Shown here one piece after another: positions 34,310 to 43,065 of a stretch of 64,000 nucleotides of DNA (positions are counted from its first letter, which is position 1; every line of letters starts with the position of its first letter). The translations under genes and the position numbers were made by a program. The stretch is from JAGWBG01 sp034421095 (GTDB taxonomy: Bacteria > Chloroflexota > Dehalococcoidia > Lucifugimonadales > JAGWBF01): the NCBI GenBank assembly GCA_034421095.1, contig DAOUKR010000007.1, positions 1-64,000 on the forward strand. Reading direction: 5' to 3'. Under the pieces are notes generated by a model, which had not been told where the DNA came from, made no database searches, and worked only from the letters and a program-made list of their open reading frames with translations.

Positions 34310-35059
34310 GTGTCGGACTTTGATGAGTATTCACAGAAATATCAGAGCATCCGCATGGAGCGGCGGAGCGGAATACTCCAAATCACTCTGCATACCAACG
34401 GCAATACCCTTCAATGGGGTGCCATTCCTCACGCCGAACTCCCCCAGGCGTTCCGGGATATTGGAAGTGACTACGACAACAAGGTCGTGATTTTAACGGG
34501 GACTGGAGAGGGTTTCTCCGGCCCCAGGGCAACTGCGGCATACAGGCAAAATAGAACGGCTCGACAGTGGGATAAAACTTACTGGGAAGGTAAGCACCTT
34601 TGGATGAACTTGCTGGACATCGAGGTGCCCATTATCAGCGCCGTAAATGGCCCTGCCCTTAGACACGCCCAAATTCCGTTGCTCTCGGACATAGTTCTGG
34701 CCGCTGAGGAAGCCACCTTTCAGGACTCGGCTCACTTTGTCAATGGCCTCATCCCCGGCGATGGAGTACATATCATATTCCCGCTGCTTATGGGCTTGAA
34801 CCGGGGGAGGTATTTTCTCCTTACAGGCCAGACCCTCTCGGCCAGAGAGGCCCTTGAGCTTGGCCTGGTTGCCGAAGTGTTGCCCAGGGAGAGGCTATTG
34901 CCCAGGGCATGGGAGTTGGCCGAGCAGATCGCCCAGCAACCTCCTCTAGTTATACGTTACAGCCGGGTTATGCTGACCCAATTCCTGAAGAGTCAGATGA
35001 ATGACCTGTTGGGGTATGGACTGGCCCTGGAGGGACTGGGAGCCGCGGACGCGGAGTAG
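34310..35059 (+). CDS. Crotonase-family hydrolase resembling 6-oxocamphor hydrolase
   Basis: From GTG 34310 the protein has 249 residues. It is a crotonase-fold enzyme that looks closer to Rhodococcus 6-oxocamphor hydrolase than to enoyl-CoA hydratase: EYSQKYQSIRMERR start, NKVVILTGTGEGF, PIISAVNGPALRHAQIP, ATFQDSAHFVNGLIPGDGVH and NRGRYFLLTGQ. The four catalytic positions I recall for that enzyme (His122, His145, Asp154, Glu244) all appear conserved, in RHAQ, SAHF, PGDG and ALEGL. Family enzymes cleave carbon-carbon bonds of cyclic beta-diketones by a retro-Claisen step. A role in terpenoid or alicyclic ring opening is inferred. Confidence 0.82.
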   Translation: MSDFDEYSQKYQSIRMERRSGILQITLHTNGNTLQWGAIPHAELPQAFRDIGSDYDNKVVILTGTGEGFSGPRATAAYRQNRTARQWDKTYWEGKHLWMNLLDIEVPIISAVNGPALRHAQIPLLSDIVLAAEEATFQDSAHFVNGLIPGDGVHIIFPLLMGLNRGRYFLLTGQTLSAREALELGLVAEVLPRERLLPRAWELAEQIAQQPPLVIRYSRVMLTQFLKSQMNDLLGYGLALEGLGAADAE

Positions 35060-35078
35060 GCCGAGAAAGCATCCCGGC

Positions 35079-36080
35079 TTATGAAGGCTCTACAATTGGC
35101 AAGCCAGCCTGACTCCGCACCCGGTTAACGTAGTCAATAATCCCCGATTCCAGGGTGTACCTTGGCCGGAAACCCAGGTCGTCTCTTAGACGGTCGTTGG
35201 TCATAAGGGGGAAGAGGCTGACCGGCTCTTCCTGAACGGTTATCGGGGTATCGGGCAATACCCTTCGTAGGCATTCGGTCACGTCCCCGAGTCGAACCTG
35301 TTCCGTTCGCATGTTAAAGACGCGGTGCTTGGGGTCCTGCACCGTCAGAGCAAGATACCATGCTTCCGCAGCATCGGCGGCGTACATCCAGTCGGTCACC
35401 AGGTCGCCTGGAGGCATCTCTATCGGCTCTCCGAGTGCTGCCAATTCCGGCATCACCACATAGCTGGGATTCTCAGGGATAGCCATCAAACGGCTGGCGT
35501 ACGACCCCCTCTGCCCCGCCCCAAGGCCGAAAGTCATCGTGGGGCGGAGGCCGATAGTGTCCAGGCCGTGTTGCTCGTGGTATACCGCGGCGATGTGCTC
35601 GTACCAGAGCTTGCAAGCTCCGTAAAAGTTGTCAGGGCGCGGAAGCACGTCCTCGTCAATCTGTTGCACGTCGTAGGGGTCGGCGCGGTATCCGTGGATA
35701 GCTACCGAACTGGCGTAAACCAAACGACTCACTCCATGAATCCGGCTCGTCTCAAACACGTTTACTGCGCCCATACATTGCACCCGAAGGTACTGTAGCA
35801 CCTTTTCGTCGGGGACCGGGCTGGTCCTGCTGGCGCCGCCCATGATGTAAGCAAGGTGGACTACTTTGTCCACGTTGTATTTTTTCATGGTTGCCAGCAG
35901 TTCATGGGTTTCCAGCACGTCTCCTTGCACGACGTGTACCTGGTCTCGTATCTCCTCCACTCGTGAGAGGTTGGGGTACATGTCATAGAGGACTATACCG
36001 TTCTCGCCCTTTTCCCGAACCATGTGCCGGGCGAGGTAAGACCCAAGGAACCCGGTGCCACCTGTAATCATGGTGGACAT
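35079..36080 (-). CDS. NAD-dependent epimerase/dehydratase (extended SDR)
   Basis: The protein is 333 residues from ATG 36080 (GGAGGTGACGTT upstream); a longer frame to 36134 has no ribosome-binding site. It has the Rossmann motif GGTGFLGSYLARHM, the VVHLAYIMG segment and the catalytic YxxxK (FYGACKLWYE, near 156). It acts on nucleotide-sugar-like or other hydroxylated substrates with NAD. It is divergent from the SDR gene at 36191, with a dyad between them. It ends 20 bp from the convergent crotonase gene. The substrate cannot be told from sequence. Confidence 0.88.
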   Translation of the reverse strand: MSTMITGGTGFLGSYLARHMVREKGENGIVLYDMYPNLSRVEEIRDQVHVVQGDVLETHELLATMKKYNVDKVVHLAYIMGGASRTSPVPDEKVLQYLRVQCMGAVNVFETSRIHGVSRLVYASSVAIHGYRADPYDVQQIDEDVLPRPDNFYGACKLWYEHIAAVYHEQHGLDTIGLRPTMTFGLGAGQRGSYASRLMAIPENPSYVVMPELAALGEPIEMPPGDLVTDWMYAADAAEAWYLALTVQDPKHRVFNMRTEQVRLGDVTECLRRVLPDTPITVQEEPVSLFPLMTNDRLRDDLGFRPRYTLESGIIDYVNRVRSQAGLPIVEPS

Positions 36081-36126
36081 AACGTCACCTCCGTGTGTAT
36101 CCGGATGCCATCTGACTGGCTCATTG

Positions 36127-36147
36127 TATAACAATAAAGCTGTTATA
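36127..36147. promoter_or_regulatory. Dyad between divergent epimerase and SDR genes
   Basis: TATAACA and TGTTATA form perfect 7-bp arms around a 7-base spacer. The right arm overlaps TATAAT (36144-36149, plus strand), and the left arm overlaps a TATACA on the minus strand. One regulator could therefore control both genes by covering both -10 boxes. Confidence 0.5.
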
Positions 36148-36190
36148 ATCTACTCAACCTTTGAAATGCTCCCAGTTTGAGGAGGAGGAT

Positions 36191-37003
36191 ATGCAAAGTA
36201 CAGGAGCCAGACTGGAGGGGAAGGTAGCCATCGTTACAGGCGCAGGGTCCAGCGGGCCGGGGGTAGGCACCGGCAAAGCTGCGTCGTTGCTCTTCGCACA
36301 GCAAGGTGCCAGGGTAGTGTTGGTAGACCGTCTAGCCCGGCACGCCGAAGAGACCCTGGCCTCAGTCCGGGAGGCAGGGGGAGAAGCCTCGGTGTTTGAG
36401 GCCGACGTTACCAAGACTGACGATTGCCGCAGGATGGTGGAGGCTACTTTGGAGCGCTACGGCGGGCTACACGTTCTGTTCAACAACGTGGGCATCCTTG
36501 GGCACGGGTCCGTGGTAGACGTGGATGAAGATGAATGGGACCGGGTACTGGAGGTGAACCTGAAGAGCATGATGCTGACCAGTAAGCACGCCATACCGGC
36601 TATGATACAGGGTGGTGGCGGTTCTATTATAAACGTCTCCTCAACTGCGGGTCTGCGGGCAAGCAGTGGCAGTACGGGCGTGCCATATTCCGCCTCAAAA
36701 GGGGGCGTTATAGCACTGACGACCTCAATGGCTGTCACTCACGGCAGGGACAACATTCGGGTCAACTGCATCGCGCCGGGCTCCATATACACGCCTATGG
36801 TGGCCGGCGACATGTCCGAGGAAAGGAGGGACCTGCGTAGACGCTCCGCCCCACTGGGAACCGAGGGGACCGCATGGGACATCGGCTGGGCGGCGGTCTT
36901 CCTGGCCAGCGACGAGTCCCGCTGGATTAGCGGTGTGACGTTGCCGGTGGACGCCGGCTTGCTGGCGACCACGCCTCTTTCTATGCTGCCCCACTTGCGA
37001 TAG
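36191..37003 (+). CDS. Short-chain dehydrogenase/reductase (SDR)
   Basis: The protein is 270 residues from ATG 36191, preceded by GAGGAGGAGG. A classical SDR: cofactor motif VTGAGSSGPGVGTG (about 15-28), NNVGILGHG near 95, catalytic Ser in NVSSTAG and YSASK (near 168). The PGSIYTPMVAGDM loop binds substrate. The acidic VLVDR at the end of strand 2 suggests NAD(H) rather than NADP(H). It oxidises or reduces a hydroxyl or keto group. It is divergent from the epimerase gene, so the two may be coregulated. Exact substrate unknown. Confidence 0.9.
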   Translation: MQSTGARLEGKVAIVTGAGSSGPGVGTGKAASLLFAQQGARVVLVDRLARHAEETLASVREAGGEASVFEADVTKTDDCRRMVEATLERYGGLHVLFNNVGILGHGSVVDVDEDEWDRVLEVNLKSMMLTSKHAIPAMIQGGGGSIINVSSTAGLRASSGSTGVPYSASKGGVIALTTSMAVTHGRDNIRVNCIAPGSIYTPMVAGDMSEERRDLRRRSAPLGTEGTAWDIGWAAVFLASDESRWISGVTLPVDAGLLATTPLSMLPHLR

Positions 37004-37035
37004 GGGCTATTTCTTCTCTCCTGATTCGGTGGATG

Positions 37036-37989
37036 TCACTCGGCGTCAGGGTGTGTGGTAATGAACCTGGCAGCTTTGTCGGGATCCACCTGGGGTGCTC
37101 GCACCTCTATCCCCGATTGCTCCTCTTGCAGCAGGAAAGTGATGTTGCTATCCAAATCTCCCCATCCCCGGTTCATTCCCTGGATGGAGATTTGCTCCGC
37201 CAGGTTCGCTATGGGCATAGGCACGTCGAACTCCTTGGCCAACTCCGTAGCGAGTCCAATGTCCTTTCTCGCCAGTCCCAGAGCAAAACTGGGGGGGTCA
37301 AAACTGCCCTGGAAAACCGTGCGCGGTAGCGCCTCGTGGAGGCCATTCATCCGTCCGACGGAACCTCGTCGAACACATTCCCACACGGCTTCCGCATCCA
37401 CTCCGGCTTTCACCCCGAGGGTCAGGCCCTCTGCGATTGCCTGGCGTATCCCGTGCCCAATCATGTTATGCACCAGCTTGCACACGCTGCCGGCTCCGAT
37501 GCCCCCTGCGTAGAACACCTTGTCCCCAAAGGCGTCCAGTAACGGTTTGATGCGGTCGTAAATCTCCCTCTCGCCGCCCACCATCACAGCCAGGTTCCTG
37601 GTCGCAGCCCCGGTCTTTCCTCCGCTCACCGGCGCATCGAGAACATGGGCGCCCTTCTGCCGGAACATAGGCTCGATTTGACGGATGAGGGTCGGCCTGC
37701 TGGTGGAAAGGTCCACGTAAATCCCTCCCGGCTTGATGCCAGCCAGAACCCCGTTGGGTCCGGTAGCAACGGCCTCCACTTCTTTGGGGCCTGGCAGGGA
37801 AGTAAGAGTCACATCGCTTTGTTCGGCCACCTCTGCCGGGGATGAGGCCAGCCGGGCACCGCCCTCGAGAAGCGGCTTGGTCATCTCCTCTCGAATATCA
37901 TAGACCACCATCGGATACCCGGCCCGCTGGATATTCCTGGACATACCTGATCCCATATTTCCAAGACCTATAAACCCGACTGTCTCCAT
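37036..37989 (-). CDS. 3-Hydroxyisobutyrate dehydrogenase-family oxidoreductase
   Basis: The 317-residue protein has the N-terminal motif FIGLGNMGSGMSRNIQRAG (NAD(P) binding), the substrate loop DAPVSGGKTGA (near 117) and the catalytic lysine in SVCKLVHNMIGHG (near 168). This is the beta-hydroxyacid dehydrogenase family (HIBADH, tartronate semialdehyde reductase and relatives). GGAGGTGAC precedes the ATG. It is convergent with the SDR gene and lies behind the zinc-type reductase on the same strand. It likely oxidises a short hydroxyacid in the catabolic block; which one is not clear. Confidence 0.92.
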   Translation of the reverse strand: METVGFIGLGNMGSGMSRNIQRAGYPMVVYDIREEMTKPLLEGGARLASSPAEVAEQSDVTLTSLPGPKEVEAVATGPNGVLAGIKPGGIYVDLSTSRPTLIRQIEPMFRQKGAHVLDAPVSGGKTGAATRNLAVMVGGEREIYDRIKPLLDAFGDKVFYAGGIGAGSVCKLVHNMIGHGIRQAIAEGLTLGVKAGVDAEAVWECVRRGSVGRMNGLHEALPRTVFQGSFDPPSFALGLARKDIGLATELAKEFDVPMPIANLAEQISIQGMNRGWGDLDSNITFLLQEEQSGIEVRAPQVDPDKAARFITTHPDAE

Positions 37990-38043
37990 GTCACCTCCTG
38001 TATCATCTGTGTTGACTTCATATTCAATGGTTAGCCGAAAAGC

Positions 38044-39081
38044 TCACGTTTTCAGCACCAGCTTGCCGAAGAAATTGCGCTCATCCATCATCCTGTGCGC
38101 GTCGGCGGCACCCTCCAATGGGAAGGTCCGGTGAATCGGCGGCCTGATTTTACCCCGGTCCAGCATTGCCACAATCTGTCGCATATCCTCCTTTGACCCC
38201 ATGAATACCCCAAACACCGTTAGCTGACGGGTAAACATCATGCCTATGTGCAACTCGGCCCGGTAGCCTGTGGTGACTCCGCAGTTGCCATATTTCCCGC
38301 CGGGTTTCAGCGAGTTATAGGCAGGCTGGAAATGCTCGGCACCAACATGATCAACCACGACGTCAACTCCGTCACCGCCGGTAAGCTCTTTGACTCGCTG
38401 GGCAACGTCCTCCTCGGTGTAGTTGATAACGGCGTCCGCACCCAGTTCCCTCGCCTTGGCGGCCTTCTCCTCGGAGCTGGTAGTAGCAATGACCCGAGCG
38501 CCTACCACGTTCTTTGATAGCTGTATGGCCGCAGTGCCGACCCCGGCAGATGCCGACAGCACCAGCACGGTCTCCCAGGGTTTGAGGTTGGCCTTTCGAA
38601 TGAGCATATTCCACATGGGAAGGAAGATTGTAGGTGCGGCGGATGCCTCTTCATAGGTTACGTGGTCGCCTATGAGGTGGGCATTGGTGGCGGGAACCTT
38701 GATAATCTCGGCGTAGCTTCCGTCAACAGCGGACCCCAGCATCCGGGACTTGGGGCAAAGGTCGTCATGCCCGGCGAGGCAAAGGGAACACTGACCGCAG
38801 GTGGTCTTGGGGTTTATCACCACCCTGTTGCCAGGCTTGAGCCTCTCGACCTGGCTGCCCACTTCTACAATATCTCCCGATGAATCGCCCCCCAGAATCA
38901 GAGGTGGTGGAAACTCGCGACGCATTCCGCGGGCCCCCGCGCGAGTATAGACATCCAGTCTGTTAAGGGCGCTGGCCCTAACACGAATCTTCACCTCATG
39001 TGGCTCGACAACGGGTTCCGGGCGGTCTCCGTAGGTCAGGACTTCCGGCCCGCCATGAGCCTCGATATACACCGCCTTCAT
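38044..39081 (-). CDS. Medium-chain dehydrogenase/reductase (quinone-reductase-like)
   Basis: The protein has 345 residues. It keeps the structural zinc lobe (CGQCSLCLAGHDDLC, about 95-109) and the NAD(P) motif SASAGVGTAAIQL (about 175-187). The usual catalytic-zinc cysteine is absent: the corresponding segment reads ALNRLDVYTRAG, as in zinc-independent quinone oxidoreductases. It is therefore a hybrid-looking MDR that reduces or oxidises alkenals, ketones or alcohols. GGAGGAAGCA precedes the ATG. It is upstream of the HIBADH-family gene on the same strand with a 54-bp gap. Confidence 0.88.
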   Translation of the reverse strand: MKAVYIEAHGGPEVLTYGDRPEPVVEPHEVKIRVRASALNRLDVYTRAGARGMRREFPPPLILGGDSSGDIVEVGSQVERLKPGNRVVINPKTTCGQCSLCLAGHDDLCPKSRMLGSAVDGSYAEIIKVPATNAHLIGDHVTYEEASAAPTIFLPMWNMLIRKANLKPWETVLVLSASAGVGTAAIQLSKNVVGARVIATTSSEEKAAKARELGADAVINYTEEDVAQRVKELTGGDGVDVVVDHVGAEHFQPAYNSLKPGGKYGNCGVTTGYRAELHIGMMFTRQLTVFGVFMGSKEDMRQIVAMLDRGKIRPPIHRTFPLEGAADAHRMMDERNFFGKLVLKT

Positions 39082-39143
39082 TGCTTCCTCCTTTCGGAAT
39101 GTTTGCTATCGGCCTGACACTGGACGCCGACGGCACACAGTCT

Positions 39144-39353
39144 CTAGTTGTCTTGCAGAGCGTCGTAACAATTCCTGCACAGAAATACCAGCGCCAGGGC
39201 TTCCTCATGGCTGGCGATTCTTCCACACTGGGGTATCTGGACTTCCACACTCCAGGGCTGGTGAAACTTCCTGCCGCACATCTGGCAAGAGGCCTGATGG
39301 TACTCGTCCAGGGGGCCGTCGCATACTATGCATAGTTCCTCAGACTCCGTCAA
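39144..39353 (-). CDS. Small zinc-ribbon protein
   Basis: The 69-residue protein has paired cysteine motifs: CIVC (8-11), CQMCGRKFH (about 23-31) and CRNC (about 59-62). These could bind one or two zinc ions in a ribbon or RING-like arrangement. No DNA-binding helix is evident. The gene lies 6 bp downstream of cca on the same strand and 62 bp before the reductase gene, so it is probably cotranscribed with cca. The function cannot be assigned. The conserved cysteine spacing makes a chance frame unlikely. Confidence 0.7.
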   Translation of the reverse strand: MTESEELCIVCDGPLDEYHQASCQMCGRKFHQPWSVEVQIPQCGRIASHEEALALVFLCRNCYDALQDN

Positions 39354-39359
39354 CGGCTC

Positions 39360-40685
39360 TCACCGTCCTTTCATAGCGATGTACCCTTCCACAAAGCGTA
39401 ACTCTTCTTCTCTGGTAGTGATTCTTCCCTCAGTCCGGGCGTCTTTCAGCCTCTGAAGGATTTCCCCCACCATGGGGCCTTTAGCTATGCCCAGCGAGGT
39501 AAGGTCTCGGCCATTCAGGGAAGGGTTGGCATAACGCAGCTGGTTCAAATATAGCCCCATTGCCTCCCTGACCTGTGGCGAGCTTGAGAGCAGCGCGTTG
39601 ACTTGGATGCTGACAAGGGAGAATCGGTCGAGAAAGTGTCTCAGTTGGGCCTTTGAGAACTGTGACTCCCCTATGGGAGGACAGTCCGGTTGAGCCTGCT
39701 CCAGCCCTGATAAGGGACTGCCGCAGCACCTCAGCCTAACCGCAATGGTATCTTTTACTACCCTGGCCCATTCCGACGGCATTTGCAGACGATGGATGAA
39801 AGCCTCTCCCTCGTGGGTTGTGAGAGGATAGGAAAGGGCCGCCAGGTATGCCAGGGGAGTATCGGCGGTTTTGGTGCCTGCCAATGCCCACACACCGGCC
39901 CCGTTCCCGATGGGTGGGTATATGGCTCGAAGTATGCCAAGCTCTCCGCATCGAACGAGGGAGCGGTGAGGTTGCCGTTCCTCAAACATAAGCCCCAGCT
40001 CACGCCTGATGCGGGCACCGCTTATAGTATCCAACATGCCGCCGTCCACGGCCTTCAGCAGCTTGGCATGAGTCTTGTCTTCCAGGTTGAAGTTCAGCCT
40101 CTCTGCGTAGCGGATAGCCCGCAAGGTGCGAGTGGCATCGTCTATGAAACTGTCGAAATGAAGGATTCTTATGGACCCAAGTTGCAGGTCACGTTTTCCT
40201 TCGTGAAGGTCAATGAGACAGCCGGGACTTGGGCCTGATAAACTGATGGCCATGGCGTTGATGGAAAAGTCCCGGCGTCCCAGGTCTTTTTCGATGGTGT
40301 CGGGGGCCACCTTCGGCAATGCGCCGGGTTGCGGGTAGGTCTCTCGTCTGGCGGTGGCGAGGTCGAAGGGTTGGTCGCCTATTTTTACCGTAGCAGTGCC
40401 AAACCGGGAATGTTTCAGAACATCTCCGCCCAGTTCCCCGGATACCTTGGACGCCAGCAACGTTGTGTCGCCCTCGACCACTATATCCAGGTCTTTCGCT
40501 GGTACGCCCAGCAGTGTGTCCCGCACCGAGCCGCCCACCAGGTATAGGGGGATATCCATCCCGGAAGCTGTCTCGGCAATGGCCTTGAGCAACGTGAATG
40601 TGCTGCTCGGGAGGGAATTTTCTATAGCCGTGAGCAGGTTACATCTCCGAGGACCGAGGGTTGTGTTTTGAGGCACGTGACACAC
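39360..40685 (-). CDS. cca: CCA tRNA nucleotidyltransferase / poly(A) polymerase family
   Basis: The product has up to 441 residues from GTG 40685. The nucleotidyltransferase core is clear: LYLVGGSVRDTLLG (about 48-61), KDLDIVVEGD with the metal-binding DxD, and RRDFSINAMAIS (about 138). A DDATRTLRAIRYAERL helix marks the RNA-binding domain. The enzyme adds CCA to tRNA 3' ends. The exact start is uncertain, because no Shine-Dalgarno sequence precedes the GTG and the first 15-20 residues are unlike the family. It is divergent from rex. Confidence 0.9.
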   Translation of the reverse strand: MCHVPQNTTLGPRRCNLLTAIENSLPSSTFTLLKAIAETASGMDIPLYLVGGSVRDTLLGVPAKDLDIVVEGDTTLLASKVSGELGGDVLKHSRFGTATVKIGDQPFDLATARRETYPQPGALPKVAPDTIEKDLGRRDFSINAMAISLSGPSPGCLIDLHEGKRDLQLGSIRILHFDSFIDDATRTLRAIRYAERLNFNLEDKTHAKLLKAVDGGMLDTISGARIRRELGLMFEERQPHRSLVRCGELGILRAIYPPIGNGAGVWALAGTKTADTPLAYLAALSYPLTTHEGEAFIHRLQMPSEWARVVKDTIAVRLRCCGSPLSGLEQAQPDCPPIGESQFSKAQLRHFLDRFSLVSIQVNALLSSSPQVREAMGLYLNQLRYANPSLNGRDLTSLGIAKGPMVGEILQRLKDARTEGRITTREEELRFVEGYIAMKGR

Positions 40686-40794
40686 TATCTATCCGGAACG
40701 CTGCCATTATAACATATCCTTCTAGCGGTGGTGAGGATTCCTTCCGTGACCAGGGGAATCATTGAGTCGGGAGACGTGATTTCTTGCCCAATTC

Positions 40795-40823
40795 TTGACT
40801 AAAGGTAGACACCTGTTTACACT
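40795..40823 (+). promoter_or_regulatory. Putative rex promoter
   Basis: TTGACT (40795-40800), a 17-base spacer and TACACT (40818-40823) lie about 120 bases before the rex ATG. No TTGTGAA-N4-TTCACAA Rex site is visible near it. Confidence 0.55.
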
Positions 40824-40944
40824 TACACTCGCGAGTCATCTGACAAGGCCGTGAACATTCCGGTCGTAAGTAGAGCCACCCGTTTTCCTGACTGAACCTG
40901 CCACCTAATGCCGCCGTTCCCTTTTAACGGGAGGAAGTTCCAAA

Positions 40945-41598
40945 ATGGGCGAGAAGCCAGCGTATCAGGGGGGTATCCAGGCTGAGGTTCCAGAGGTAGT
41001 CATAGTAAGACTGCCTCAGTATATCAGGATACTCAACTCCCTCCTGTTGGAGGGTAAGGAGATAGTAAGCTCCCAGCAATTGGGAGATGTGCTCCAGGTG
41101 ACCCCTGCCCAGATACGAAAGGACCTGAGCTATTTTGGACGCTTCGGAAAACAGGGCCGGGGATATAACGTAAGGCACTTGTTGGCGGAACTGAAGGATA
41201 TTATGGGCTTGAATAGGCACTGGAACGTGGGGCTTGTGGGTGTAGGCAGGCTTGGCAGGGCTATTCTGAGCTATCCCGGCCTTGCCCCCGAGGGATTCCA
41301 GATAGTTGCGGCCTTTGATGCCGACCGGGAAATTGTCGGGAAGAGGGTTGGCAACCTGAAAGTCCAGTCAATAGAGGTCCTTGACAAGGTGGTAAGGGAC
41401 CAGAACATAACCATAGGGATCGTTGCAGTGCCGGGACAGTATGCCCAGGGAGTGATAGACCACCTTGTGAAGTGTGGCGTGAGGGCCGTCCTTAACTATG
41501 CCCCCATTTCCCCACAGGCCCAGGAGGGGGTTACCATCAGAAATGTGGACCCCGTCCTCTCTCTTCAGACCATGACCTTCTACTTGTTGAACGCCTAG
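40945..41598 (+). CDS. rex: Redox-sensing transcriptional repressor Rex
   Basis: The 217-residue protein has an N-terminal winged helix (about 18-85: LPQYIRILNSLL, ISSQQLG-type turn, IRKDLSYFGRFGKQGRGY) and a Rossmann domain with GLVGVGRLGRAIL (about 98-110). Rex proteins sense the NADH/NAD+ ratio and repress fermentative or respiratory genes when NAD+ is high. GGAGGAAG precedes the ATG. No Rex operator was noticed upstream, so autoregulation is not shown. Its presence implies redox control of energy metabolism. Confidence 0.95.
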   Translation: MGEKPAYQGGIQAEVPEVVIVRLPQYIRILNSLLLEGKEIVSSQQLGDVLQVTPAQIRKDLSYFGRFGKQGRGYNVRHLLAELKDIMGLNRHWNVGLVGVGRLGRAILSYPGLAPEGFQIVAAFDADREIVGKRVGNLKVQSIEVLDKVVRDQNITIGIVAVPGQYAQGVIDHLVKCGVRAVLNYAPISPQAQEGVTIRNVDPVLSLQTMTFYLLNA

Positions 41599-41635
41599 CG
41601 CCCCTTGGTTCCGCCCGTCAAGGGGGCATTCACCA

Positions 41636-41827
41636 TCAGTCGCATCGGAGGCAGCGAACGTTGCTAAAGACCGTGTCATACTGGTCGCGGCCGGTCATGA
41701 CGTAGTCCATGATAATCCGCATCACCTTGCTTTCGTCGGCGATGTCATATTTTTCTTTCGCCCAACCAAGGAAACTCATCTGGTCGGTCTCCAGGGTAAT
41801 CTCGTAGGACTCTTTAATCTTTGGCAT
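41636..41827 (-). CDS. Small conserved-looking protein of unknown function (63 residues)
   Basis: I start at ATG 41827 because GGAGCG sits just upstream; the longer frame to 41929 has no ribosome-binding site. The product MPKIKESYEITLE..., with KVMRIIMDYVMTGRDQYDTVF and a final CLRC, looks like a short ribbon-helix-helix-type or other dimeric protein, but I do not recognise a family. It is convergent with rex and divergent from the inositol monophosphatase gene. Confidence 0.6.
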   Translation of the reverse strand: MPKIKESYEITLETDQMSFLGWAKEKYDIADESKVMRIIMDYVMTGRDQYDTVFSNVRCLRCD

Positions 41828-42019
41828 ATAACACGCTCCATAAATGACCGGGCTGTGCTCCACAAGCCGGCCAAACAGCAGATTTGAGGTAAACCACGCG
41901 TATGACAAGGAAGGTTGCGTAGGGGACATTATAAACCAAGGCGTAGTGGGGTTACAACTGAGTTGCCCGGGCCAATAGTTTCTAATTGCAGTGAAGGACT
42001 CGTGGGATTGGGGGTCTAT

Positions 42020-42955
42020 ATGGAAGTCCTTGTAGATGAGGGCTTGGCTATGGAGATAGAGGCCAGGGCCGTAGAGATGGCCCGTGGAGCCGGCAGGATA
42101 CTTCAGTCCCGTTTCAGTGGCCCCTTGGAAGTGGAGTACAAGGACGACAAGAAGGAGCAGGACCCCGTTACCTCGGCTGACAAAGAGAGCCAGGCATATC
42201 TATCCGAATACATAGCCCGTCACTTCCCGGACCATGGCATCGTGGGTGAGGAGGGTTCCCAGGAAGACGAGTCTCCCGCCCCTGAGTTCTTGTGGATTCT
42301 GGACCCCCTGGACGGAACAACCAATTTTCTCAATGGGCTTCCAATATATGCAGTATCCATTGGCGTCTTGCACAGGGGCAAGCCTATAGCAGGAGCTCTC
42401 TACATACCCTGGCCCGGAGAGAAGGACGGCGTAGTGCTCCACGCCCGCAAAGGTGGAGGTGCGTGGATGGACGAAGAGCCTATATCTATTCCCGGCTCCG
42501 AGACTATCAGGGCCAACCGGCTCACAGGGCTTCCGGCGTCTCTTGGCGCCAGGTTCCGCCTCGGCAAGGATCTGCGCAGGCGAGTGGGTGAGGTCAGGGT
42601 AACCGGCAGTGTCGCCTATGAGCTTGCGCTAACGGCCCTCGGCACCTTTCAGTACGTCGTGTTCGGCGGCCCCAGAATATGGGACATGGCTGGGGGCACT
42701 ATAATAGTCATGGAGGCCGGAGGCGCAGTGATGGCTGTATCCAGTAACAGACGCCGGTGGGAGCCGTTGACGGCCCTTGGGCCACCCTGGGAAAAGGGCA
42801 CGCCCACCATGAAAGAGGTCCGCAACTGGTCGGCCTCCCTGATAGTGGGAAACGCCCACATTGCGTCTTTCGTTGGGGCTAACCTGCGGGGCAGGTATCC
42901 CATCTCCGCCAGGGTTGCCCGGATAATGAGGAGGTTGAAACGGAAGCTGCGATGA
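42020..42955 (+). CDS. Inositol monophosphatase-family phosphatase
   Basis: The protein is 311 residues from ATG 42020; the longer frame to 41915 overlaps the divergent small gene. The metal motifs of the IMPase family are present: GIVGEEGS (Glu), WILDPLDGTTNF (near 98) and IWDMAGGTIIVMEAGG (near 222). Such Mg2+-dependent enzymes remove phosphate from inositol, histidinol, NADP-type or sugar-bisphosphate substrates. The C-terminus is strongly basic (ARVARIMRRLKRKLR), which is unusual and may bring it to membranes or RNA. The substrate is undefined. Confidence 0.9.
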   Translation: MEVLVDEGLAMEIEARAVEMARGAGRILQSRFSGPLEVEYKDDKKEQDPVTSADKESQAYLSEYIARHFPDHGIVGEEGSQEDESPAPEFLWILDPLDGTTNFLNGLPIYAVSIGVLHRGKPIAGALYIPWPGEKDGVVLHARKGGGAWMDEEPISIPGSETIRANRLTGLPASLGARFRLGKDLRRRVGEVRVTGSVAYELALTALGTFQYVVFGGPRIWDMAGGTIIVMEAGGAVMAVSSNRRRWEPLTALGPPWEKGTPTMKEVRNWSASLIVGNAHIASFVGANLRGRYPISARVARIMRRLKRKLR

Positions 42956-43065
42956 CTATGTTGTTGGGTATCTTGTGAAGCGGCTGCGTCTCCAACGATA
43001 ATTTGACAGTACAGGAGGTGCGGGCTACACTCTGATTCTATCAAGCTACGGAAATAAGGAGAGCC

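Noticed and set aside
40686..40944. Rex operator upstream of rex
   Set aside because: No TTGTGAA-N4-TTCACAA-like palindrome is present; only a promoter-like pair was found.
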